Source of the DNA: Flavobacteriaceae bacterium | Lineage (GTDB): Bacteria > Bacteroidota > Bacteroidia > Flavobacteriales > Flavobacteriaceae | NCBI GenBank assembly: GCA_030694835.1 | Contig: JAUYUF010000070.1 | Coordinates: 1 to 21,535, forward strand | DNA length: 21,535 nucleotides | Direction: 5' to 3' | Shown: piece by piece, positions 6,068-13,012 of the stretch | Layout: every line of letters starts with the position of its first letter | Numbering within the stretch: position 1 is the first letter of the stretch | Made by a program: the position numbers and the translations under genes | The notes under the pieces: model-generated | Databases searched by the model: none | What the model was told of the DNA's origin: nothing | What the model saw: only the letters and a program-made list of their open reading frames with translations

Positions 6068-8809
6068 ATGAAAAAAACGTTTATTTTATTGTTTCTCGGA
6101 CTTATGTATGGCAGTATTTATGCTCAACAACAAGTCAAAGGAACAATTTCTGAAGCAGATTCAGAAAAAGCCTTAAGCGGTGTTTCAATCTCAATTCAAG
6201 GAACTGAGATTGGACAATTGTCTGGAGTTTATGGAGAATTCCTTTTAACCAACATAAGTCGCGGAACTCAAGTTCTTCAATTGAGTTATGAAGGATACGA
6301 AACGCTTTATTATCCAATTACTATAGAAGAAGGAAAAGATTTAGACATTGGTACATTAACATTGTATCCTATATTTAAATCTGATTTTGACACGAGTATC
6401 ATTTCTTTATCTGAAGATGAGCTTTCAGAAGATGAAAAAGGAGGTTCTGAAAACGTGTCTGGCTTATTACAATCTTCAAAAGATGTCTTTATGAGAGCCG
6501 CTGCTTTTAATTTTGGTCAGGCAAGATTTAGAGTTAGAGGTTTTGATTCTAGTTACGGTCAATTATTAGTGAATGGAGTTTTAATGAACAAAATAAATGA
6601 TGGAAGACCTCAGTGGAGTAATTGGGGTGGATTAAATGACGCAACCAGAAATCAGGAATTTTCAAACGGTTTATCTGTTTCTGATTTAACTTTTGGAGGG
6701 ATTTTAGGTTCTACTAATATCAACACTAGAGCCTCAAATTATAGATCAGGATCAAGTGTTTCATACGCTTCTGCAAACACAAATTATTCAGGTAGAGTTA
6801 TGGCTACTCATTCGTCTGGCTTAACCAAAAATGGTTGGGCTTATGTGTTTTCTGGATCTCGTCGTTTTGCAGAAAATGGTTATTTTGATGGCACAACTTA
6901 TAATGCGTGGTCAGCATTTATAGCTGTTGAGAAAAGAATAAATGATAACCATAGTTTAAACTTAACAGCAATTTATACTCCAGTTCGTAGAGCAAAATCA
7001 TCTGCCAATACACAAGAAGTATATGATTTAGCTGGATATAAATATAATTCGTATTGGGGATATCAAAATGGGGAAAAACGCAATTCACGAATTAAAGAAA
7101 TAGAAGAGCCAATAATTATATTAAGTCACTATTGGAAAATTGATAAAACAACATCATTAAATACCAATGTTGCTTATCAATTTGGACATATTGGAGATAG
7201 CCGTTTAAATTATGCCAATGCACCAAGTCCTGACCCAACTTACTATAGAAATTTACCTAGTTATTATTTAAGATTTCAAGACAATTTAAATTATACAGGA
7301 GCTTATTTAGCAGGTGAAGCATTTAGAAACGACCCTAGTTATAGCCAAATAAATTGGGAAAATTTATATAGAGCAAATATTGAAAATGGAACGACTCATT
7401 ATTATTTATCAGAAGATCGTGTAGATGATAAAACGATTACAGCTAATACAATATTTAAAAAATATTTATCTGACAATATCACTTTAAACGCAGGATTTTC
7501 TTACAGACATTTAAATTCGGAGAATTATGCTAAAATGTTAGATATGTTAGGTGGTGATAGTTTTTTAGATATCGATTATTTTGCAACAGGTAATGCGATG
7601 CAAAGTGATTTAAATAATCCTAATAGATTAGTAAAAGTTGGCGATAAATTAAATTATCACTATGATATTACATCCAATGATTTGAATTCATTCTTACAAT
7701 TTCAATTCAAATACAACAAAGTAGATTTTTATGTAGGAACCAACTTTAATTTAAGAGATTATCAACGAGAAGGTTTTTATAAAAACGGCACATTTGCTAA
7801 TAATTCATTTGGAAAAAGTGAGAAAAAATCATTTTCTGACGTAAGTTTTAAAGGTGGTGCTACTTATAAAATTAATGGACGTAATTTAATAGATTTCAAT
7901 GCGGGTTATATTAATCAAGCGCCTACCATAAGAAATGCTTTTGCCAATTCAAGAGTAAATAATGAATTCACGCCAAATCTAAAATCTGAAAAAATAACAA
8001 CTGGTGATATTAGTTATATTTATAGAGCACCAGGAATTCAAGCAAGGTTGACTGGTTATTATTCTAAATTTGAAAATGTAACAGAAACTTCTTTCTTTTT
8101 CGCTGAAGGATTAAGAGGAGATGAAGCAGATTTTGTTGCTGAAATCTTAACTGGTGCAGAAAAATTAAATTTTGGTGCTGAATTTGGAATTGAAGTTCAA
8201 GTAGTTCCAACGGTAAAATTAATTGGTGCTGCGGCTGTTGGTCAATATACCTATAACAACAATCCTCAATTGTATATTCAGTCAGATGTGTTTACTGATC
8301 TTAACAGTGATTTTGGAAATGCTTATATAAAAGATTATAAACTTTCTGGAACACCTCAAAGAGCTTATTCTTTAGGTTTTGAATATAGAGATCCTAAATT
8401 CTGGTGGTTAAGCGCCAATGCAAATTTGTTATCACATAATTACTTAGATATTTCGCCACTTTTAAGAACAGATAATTTTTATTTAAGAGCAGATGGACTT
8501 CCATTTCCAGATGCCACTCAAAAAGAAGTAGATAGTTTATTGAAACAAGAACGATTTGATGAAGCCTTTATAGTAAATATAGCCGGAGGAAAATCTTGGA
8601 GACTGAAAAATAATTATTATTTAGGATTTTTTGCCAGTGTTAATAATGTGCTTGGCGAAATATATAAATCTGGTGGATATGAACAATCTAGAAATGCTAA
8701 CTATAGTGAGTTAAAAGCAGACAAAGATTTGCAATACCCAACTTTTAGCCCTAAGTATTATTATGGTAATGGCGCCACTTATTATTTCAATGTTTATTTA
8801 CGATTTTAA
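6068..8809 (+). CDS. TonB-dependent outer-membrane receptor with carboxypeptidase-regulatory-like N-terminal domain
   Basis: A 913-residue outer-membrane transporter. It has a signal peptide (MKKTFILLFLGLMYGS, cleavage near YAQ|Q), then a carboxypeptidase-D regulatory-like beta sandwich at about 22-110 (VKGTISEADSEKALSGVSI, SYEGYETLYYPI). An acidic linker (about 113-135) and a plug domain with FRVRGFDSSYGQLLVNGVLMN follow. The long beta barrel ends in YYFNVYLRF with a terminal Phe, the usual outer-membrane insertion signal. There is no adjacent SusD; the DUF5689 lipoprotein 25 nt downstream is the likely partner. With the divergent exported nuclease, this suggests import of nucleic-acid breakdown products, but the substrate is unproven. 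Confidence 0.9.
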   Translation: MKKTFILLFLGLMYGSIYAQQQVKGTISEADSEKALSGVSISIQGTEIGQLSGVYGEFLLTNISRGTQVLQLSYEGYETLYYPITIEEGKDLDIGTLTLYPIFKSDFDTSIISLSEDELSEDEKGGSENVSGLLQSSKDVFMRAAAFNFGQARFRVRGFDSSYGQLLVNGVLMNKINDGRPQWSNWGGLNDATRNQEFSNGLSVSDLTFGGILGSTNINTRASNYRSGSSVSYASANTNYSGRVMATHSSGLTKNGWAYVFSGSRRFAENGYFDGTTYNAWSAFIAVEKRINDNHSLNLTAIYTPVRRAKSSANTQEVYDLAGYKYNSYWGYQNGEKRNSRIKEIEEPIIILSHYWKIDKTTSLNTNVAYQFGHIGDSRLNYANAPSPDPTYYRNLPSYYLRFQDNLNYTGAYLAGEAFRNDPSYSQINWENLYRANIENGTTHYYLSEDRVDDKTITANTIFKKYLSDNITLNAGFSYRHLNSENYAKMLDMLGGDSFLDIDYFATGNAMQSDLNNPNRLVKVGDKLNYHYDITSNDLNSFLQFQFKYNKVDFYVGTNFNLRDYQREGFYKNGTFANNSFGKSEKKSFSDVSFKGGATYKINGRNLIDFNAGYINQAPTIRNAFANSRVNNEFTPNLKSEKITTGDISYIYRAPGIQARLTGYYSKFENVTETSFFFAEGLRGDEADFVAEILTGAEKLNFGAEFGIEVQVVPTVKLIGAAAVGQYTYNNNPQLYIQSDVFTDLNSDFGNAYIKDYKLSGTPQRAYSLGFEYRDPKFWWLSANANLLSHNYLDISPLLRTDNFYLRADGLPFPDATQKEVDSLLKQERFDEAFIVNIAGGKSWRLKNNYYLGFFASVNNVLGEIYKSGGYEQSRNANYSELKADKDLQYPTFSPKYYYGNGATYYFNVYLRF

Positions 8810-8834
8810 TTAATTAACTGAAAATATTATAAAA

Positions 8835-10217
8835 ATGAAAACAAATCAATTAATAAAATTCTTCTTCGGATTCATAGCAATATTTGGATCTTTAACTTCA
8901 TGTGTAGAAGATTCACAGTACGATACACCAACAATTAAAAACCCTAATTGTGATAATCCTAATTTAGTTGCAACTACAACACTTGAAGTGGTTAAAAGGA
9001 TTGCAACAGAATCATTCAGTGTGCCAATTCATAGATTCACATCAGATGATATTATAGAAGGTTATGTTGTTTCTAGTGATAAAGCAGGTAATATATTTAA
9101 ACAAGTTTATATTCAAGATAAACCAGAAAATCCAAAGTTTGCAGTTGTTCTTAACATTGATGAATATGATACGAATGTAAAGTATCAAGTAGGAAGTAAA
9201 ATATTTATCAAATTAAAAGGACTTGCTGTTACAAACAATTATGGTTCAATAGAAATTGGTGTTGGAAACGGAAGTCAATTAGAAAATATTCCGGTAGAAT
9301 TGGCTAGAAAACAAATTTTAAAAGCATGTGAACCAATTGTGACCATTGTTCCAAAAAAATTATTAATATCTCAACTTACAAAAGATCATTTAGGAATGCT
9401 TGTAGAAATTGAAAGAATTAGATTAAAAAAATCTGATGAAGGATTTAGTTATGCAGGAACTACTTATAGCGGTTATAGTAGAAATTTTGAAACGGTAGAT
9501 AATGATTGTTTCTTAAATGGAAGTATCATTTTAAGAACAAGTAAGTATGCAGATTTTGCACTTACACCAATACCAAAAGAACAAGGAAGTATTGTTGCAA
9601 TTTTAAGTGAATACAGTGGTACATATCAATTATTTATTAGAGATACAAAAGATGTTAAATTAACTACACCCGCATGTGTTGCCCCACAGCCAGTGACTTT
9701 GATTGATGAAAATTTTGAAAAATATGCTTTAGATAACGGTTTTACAGTTTCTGGTTTATATGTTCTTAATTTAACAGGATGGTCTAATTTTTCAACAGCA
9801 GGAACTTTTAAATGGCAATTAGACAAATTATCTACCAATTCTTTTGCAACCTTTCAAGCAACTTCAACTCCGGTTGGTAACTATATTGGTTGGTTAGTTA
9901 CGCCGCAGTTAAATATGGATTTACAAATCAATGAAAGTTTAACATTTAATATCCAAAAATTAACCGTTGCTGGAAGCCAAACAGAACTTGAAACAATGTA
10001 TTCTAGTAACTGGGACGGTACAGAACTTGGTTTAAATACCGCAACTTGGATTAATTTACCTTTAACTTATCCAGCAGCAACAAGTGCCAATACATTGAAT
10101 ACCTTTAATTTATCTTTAATAACTGGTAAAATACACCTTGCTTTTAGATATAACGGAAGTTCAACTAATAGAACTAAATGGAGAGTAGATGATATAAAAA
10201 TTACAGGAATGAGATAA
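8835..10217 (+). CDS. DUF5689-domain lipoprotein, probable surface partner of the TonB receptor
   Basis: A 460-residue lipoprotein. The signal peptide ends in a lipobox, LTSC, with Cys23; the mature start is CVEDSQYD, whose acidic residues resemble flavobacterial surface-export signals. Residues about 45-275 match DUF5689 as I know it (ESFSVPIHRFTSDDIIEGYV, SSDKAGNIFKQVYIQD, an OB-like fold). The C-terminal part (about 290-460) looks like a choice-of-anchor-J or jelly-roll module, with LIDENFEKY, WLVTPQLNMD, a WINLP segment and WRVDDIKITG at the end. It lies 25 nt after the receptor gene and is followed by a terminator, so the two form an operon. A substrate-capture role is inference from context. 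Confidence 0.82.
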   Translation: MKTNQLIKFFFGFIAIFGSLTSCVEDSQYDTPTIKNPNCDNPNLVATTTLEVVKRIATESFSVPIHRFTSDDIIEGYVVSSDKAGNIFKQVYIQDKPENPKFAVVLNIDEYDTNVKYQVGSKIFIKLKGLAVTNNYGSIEIGVGNGSQLENIPVELARKQILKACEPIVTIVPKKLLISQLTKDHLGMLVEIERIRLKKSDEGFSYAGTTYSGYSRNFETVDNDCFLNGSIILRTSKYADFALTPIPKEQGSIVAILSEYSGTYQLFIRDTKDVKLTTPACVAPQPVTLIDENFEKYALDNGFTVSGLYVLNLTGWSNFSTAGTFKWQLDKLSTNSFATFQATSTPVGNYIGWLVTPQLNMDLQINESLTFNIQKLTVAGSQTELETMYSSNWDGTELGLNTATWINLPLTYPAATSANTLNTFNLSLITGKIHLAFRYNGSSTNRTKWRVDDIKITGMR

Positions 10218-10251
10218 TTAGTTAAAAGCGCATAATTAAAAAATATACCAC

Positions 10252-10284
10252 AAACCTGTTCAATTTATAGAGCAGGTTTTTTTA
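10252..10284 (+). terminator. Intrinsic terminator after the receptor/DUF5689 operon
   Basis: The stem AAACCTGTTC (10252-10261) pairs with GAGCAGGTTT (10270-10279), with one G-U pair and an 8-nt loop. It is followed by a T run through 10283. It lies 35 nt after the DUF5689 stop and before the hflX promoter. Confidence 0.88.
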
Positions 10285-10316
10285 TTGATAAAATGATTAA
10301 AATACTCGTAAATTTG
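10285..10316 (+). promoter_or_regulatory. Candidate Bacteroidota promoter for hflX
   Basis: A TTG at 10285-10287 is followed after 21 bp by TAAATTTG at 10309-10316, which fits TTG-N(17-23)-TAnnTTTG. Transcription would begin around 10323, giving a leader of about 14 nt before the ATG at 10337. It starts right after the upstream terminator. Confidence 0.55.
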
Positions 10317-10336
10317 CAATTCATGAGTGAAATATT

Positions 10337-11548
10337 ATGATTGAAAAGAAAGAAATAATTTATGAAAAAGTAGTGTTGATTGGCATTGTTACTCAAAAAC
10401 AAACCGAACAACAAGCTGATGAATATTTGGATGAATTAGAATTTCTGACTCATACTGCGGGCGGAGAAGTCAAAAAACGATTTATTCAAAAACTAGAATT
10501 CCCCAATCCGAAAACCTTTTTGGGAACCGGAAAATTAGAAGATGTGAAAAACTATATCACCGAAAATGAAATAGGAACCGCTATTTTTGATGATGAATTA
10601 GCTCCATCGCAATTGCGTAATATTGAAAAAGTACTCAACATAAAAGTATTAGACAGAACCAATCTTATACTAGATATTTTTGCGCAACGCGCCCAAACCA
10701 GTTACGCCAAAACGCAAGTAGAATTAGCGCAATGTCAATATTTATTACCGCGTTTAACCAGATTATGGACACACTTAGAGCGTCAAAAAGGAGGTATCGG
10801 ACTCAGAGGTCCCGGAGAAACGGAGATAGAAACCGACCGTCGTATCATCCGCGATAAAATTTCTTTACTCAAAGAAAAATTAATCATTATCGATAAACAA
10901 ATGGCGGTGCAAAGAAAAAACCGCGGTAAAATGGTACGCGTTGCTTTAGTTGGATATACCAACGTAGGCAAATCAACTTTGATGAATGTCATCAGTAAAA
11001 GCGATGTCTTTGCCGAAAATAAACTATTTGCCACACTTGATACAACTGTTCGTAAAGTCGTGATTCGGAATATTCCGTTCCTTTTAACAGACACCGTAGG
11101 GTTTATCAGAAAACTACCAACTCAGCTAGTAGAATCGTTTAAATCTACATTAGATGAAGTTCGAGAAGCTGATTTATTGTTACATATTGTTGATATTTCT
11201 CACCCAAATTTTGAAGAACATATTGCATCAGTAGAATCAACTTTAGCAGAAATTAAGTGTAGTGATAAGCCAGTAATTATGGTTTTTAATAAAATTGATA
11301 ATTATTCATATCAAACTATTGATGGTGATGATTTAGTAACTCAAAAAGATAAAGAACACTATACTTTAGAAGATTGGAAAAAGACCTGGATGAGTAAAAT
11401 GCAAAACAATTGTGTTTTTATTTCGGCTCTAAATAAAGAAAATATAGAAGATTTTAAGGATATTGTTTTTGAGGAAGTTAAGAAAATTCATATCACAAGA
11501 TTTCCCTACAATGATTTTTTATATCAAGAATTTGAGGAAGAAGTGTAA
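10337..11548 (+). CDS. hflX: Ribosome-associated GTPase HflX
   Basis: A 403-residue GTPase that binds 50S subunits and splits or rescues stalled 70S ribosomes. The N-terminal HflX domain has the family signature FLGTGKLEDV (61-70) and FDDELAPSQLRN (84-95). A coiled linker carries GGIGLRGPGETEIETDRR (152-169). The G domain has G1 GYTNVGKS (206-213), G2 around TLDTT (233-237), G3 DTVGF (252-256), G4 NKID (318-321) and a G5-like SALN. All nucleotide-binding residues are intact and the length is normal. It is monocistronic, lying between a terminator upstream and a bidirectional terminator downstream. Confidence 0.96.
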   Translation: MIEKKEIIYEKVVLIGIVTQKQTEQQADEYLDELEFLTHTAGGEVKKRFIQKLEFPNPKTFLGTGKLEDVKNYITENEIGTAIFDDELAPSQLRNIEKVLNIKVLDRTNLILDIFAQRAQTSYAKTQVELAQCQYLLPRLTRLWTHLERQKGGIGLRGPGETEIETDRRIIRDKISLLKEKLIIIDKQMAVQRKNRGKMVRVALVGYTNVGKSTLMNVISKSDVFAENKLFATLDTTVRKVVIRNIPFLLTDTVGFIRKLPTQLVESFKSTLDEVREADLLLHIVDISHPNFEEHIASVESTLAEIKCSDKPVIMVFNKIDNYSYQTIDGDDLVTQKDKEHYTLEDWKKTWMSKMQNNCVFISALNKENIEDFKDIVFEEVKKIHITRFPYNDFLYQEFEEEV

Positions 11549-11574
11549 AAAAATTCAAATTTACACAAATCAAA

Positions 11575-11606
11575 AAAGAGGGGATTTTCCCCTCTTTCTC
11601 TTTTTT
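11575..11606. terminator. Bidirectional terminator between hflX and the surface lipoprotein gene
   Basis: A 10-bp stem (AAAGAGGGGA / TCCCCTCTTT, 11575-11584 with 11588-11597) with a TTT loop is flanked by A-rich and T-rich runs. It serves hflX on the plus strand and the lipoprotein gene on the minus strand. Confidence 0.88.
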
Positions 11607-11638
11607 AACTAACTAATTCTATTAATGAAAACGGATGT

Positions 11639-12841
11639 TTATTGAATTAAATTCTGTAATAAATTTACACTGTCAACAATTGCCCAAGCTCCGGGAGTCA
11701 GTAAAGCTCCGGTTGCAGTTGTGCTGGTGGTAAAGTTTGCTGTTGGGAAAGCTACTGTAAATGTACTGGATCCGGCACCTGTTTGAGGCATATTGTCGCC
11801 AATTTTTATGTTTTGGATTTTAATCTTCCCGTTATTTACATGGTTATTATTGGTATCAACATCCTGAATTCTAACTGCGACTGCATTGGCGGCGGTATAT
11901 CCAGAGATTACAATGTTTGAATAATCACCATTTCCTTGTTTTTTAAATTGAATAGCATCAACTTCTAAAGGATTTCCGGCTTCTGTTACGGTTCCGGCTG
12001 CTCTTCTTAAGGTGATATTAGCCACTTTTGGAAAAAATGCATTGTTCACACTTTTGGCCTCAATTTCCATCCCAAAATTTCCTGTCCCAGTTTGATAAGC
12101 GTACCAGTTGGTGTTGTTTTGACCATTCCAGCCATCTTGCCAATCAAAAGAATCATCATAATTACCGTAAGAAATGAGATTTTTTGCATTTACGGTTCCT
12201 CCATAAAACTCAAAACCATCATCAGCACCTTTGTAAGAAACCAGGTTTTCTAAAATTGTTCCTGAACCTACCGCATAAAAAGAAAAACCATTCATTTCAG
12301 AATTTCCATCCAATATTTTTTTACCTGCATATTCTACTCTAACATACTGTAAAGTTCCGCTGCTATGTGTTGGATTGGTACCTCCGTAAACAATATTGGT
12401 TCCGTCTTCTGAGGTTGCGGTTGTAATAGGTGTTCCATCAGCAGTTTTTCCTGACACAATTGGAGCATCTCCAAACATGATAATTCCACCCCAAGATCCC
12501 GGTGTTTTAGATATTTCTGTAAATACTACCGGCTCTGCCGCTGTACCAAATATGTTTAATTTACCTCCTTTTTCTACCAGTAAAGCATCGGCACCATTGG
12601 TTACATTTGCTGTAACAATTGAACCTGCTACAAAAGTGAGTGTGGCTCCATCTTTTATCCTAACAGTACCGCTTAAGGTATAAACACCTTTTGCATAGGT
12701 TTTATTTGCAGTAACATCTCCTGTAATTTCACCCGTTGCAAGTGGAGGTGTTGTTACATCTTCATCGTCTGATGGAGTACAATTGATAAAAGTCAAACTC
12801 AAAACAGTGAGGATAAATACTAAATTTTTCATTTTTTTCAT
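11639..12841 (-). CDS. Beta-helix-like surface lipoprotein
   Basis: A 400-residue probable lipoprotein. A signal peptide (MKKMKNLVFILTVLS) ends at FINC with Cys21, a slightly atypical lipobox. The next residues, CTPSDDEDV, resemble the acidic SDD-type surface-export signal of flavobacterial lipoproteins. The body is Gly/Thr/Asn-rich with short repeated beta rungs (GATLTFVAGS, GGKLNIFGTAAEPVVFT, SWGGIIMFGDAPI). Central motifs are LQYVRVEYAG, ADDGFEFYGGTVNAKNL and YDDSFDWQDGWNGQ, characteristic of a right-handed beta-helix family often found beside TonB receptors. It has no T9SS C-terminal domain. Base composition looks visibly GC-richer than the flanking genes. A tandem TTAAGT operator lies upstream, as for the adjacent receptor. 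Biochemical function is unknown; a surface ligand-binding role is inferred. The ATG at 12832 is an alternative start. Confidence 0.8.
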   Translation of the reverse strand: MKKMKNLVFILTVLSLTFINCTPSDDEDVTTPPLATGEITGDVTANKTYAKGVYTLSGTVRIKDGATLTFVAGSIVTANVTNGADALLVEKGGKLNIFGTAAEPVVFTEISKTPGSWGGIIMFGDAPIVSGKTADGTPITTATSEDGTNIVYGGTNPTHSSGTLQYVRVEYAGKKILDGNSEMNGFSFYAVGSGTILENLVSYKGADDGFEFYGGTVNAKNLISYGNYDDSFDWQDGWNGQNNTNWYAYQTGTGNFGMEIEAKSVNNAFFPKVANITLRRAAGTVTEAGNPLEVDAIQFKKQGNGDYSNIVISGYTAANAVAVRIQDVDTNNNHVNNGKIKIQNIKIGDNMPQTGAGSSTFTVAFPTANFTTSTTATGALLTPGAWAIVDSVNLLQNLIQ

Positions 12842-12878
12842 TTTTTAAATGGTGAGTTTTATAATTAATTATTTGGTT

Positions 12879-12886
12879 CAAAATTA
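12879..12886 (-). promoter_or_regulatory. Candidate -7 element for the surface lipoprotein gene
   Basis: The minus strand reads TAATTTTG, matching TAnnTTTG, 37 bp upstream of the start codon at 12841. No TTG is present at -33, consistent with an activator-dependent promoter. The tandem TTAAGT site lies about 67 bp further upstream. Confidence 0.4.
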
Positions 12887-12949
12887 AAATTTTCATTTTT
12901 TAAATTGATTATGAAATTGTTATTAAATCATTATTATACAGTGAATTAT

Positions 12950-12971
12950 ATGTTAAGTTGATGTTAAGTAA
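12950..12971. promoter_or_regulatory. Tandem 11-bp direct repeat, candidate response-regulator operator
   Basis: Two consecutive 11-mers (ATGTTAAGTTG and ATGTTAAGTAA, 9 of 11 identical) place TTAAGT at 12953-12958 and 12964-12969, separated by 5 bp. An 11-bp direct-repeat period is the classical geometry of OmpR/PhoB-family operators. On the minus strand the units read ACTTAACAT, reminiscent of the TTAACA repeats bound by Bacillus PhoP. The site lies 112 bp upstream of the lipoprotein start. The same arrangement recurs at 15893-15909. Confidence 0.6.
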
Positions 12972-12979
12972 GTCTATAA

Positions 12980-13005
12980 AAAAAGAGCTTTTTTAAGCTC
13001 TTTTT
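12980..13005 (-). terminator. Intrinsic terminator after the second TonB receptor gene
   Basis: A perfect 11-bp stem (AAAAAGAGCTT / AAGCTCTTTTT) with a TTTT loop lies 7 nt past the receptor stop at 13013. It separates receptor transcription from the downstream lipoprotein gene, so the latter probably needs its own promoter. Confidence 0.88.
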
Positions 13006-13012
13006 AGTGGTT

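Noticed and set aside
8835..10217. SusD-like protein considered for the lipoprotein downstream of the first receptor
   Set aside because: It lacks the TPR-type alpha-helical composition and the length of SusD; the sequence is beta-rich and fits DUF5689.
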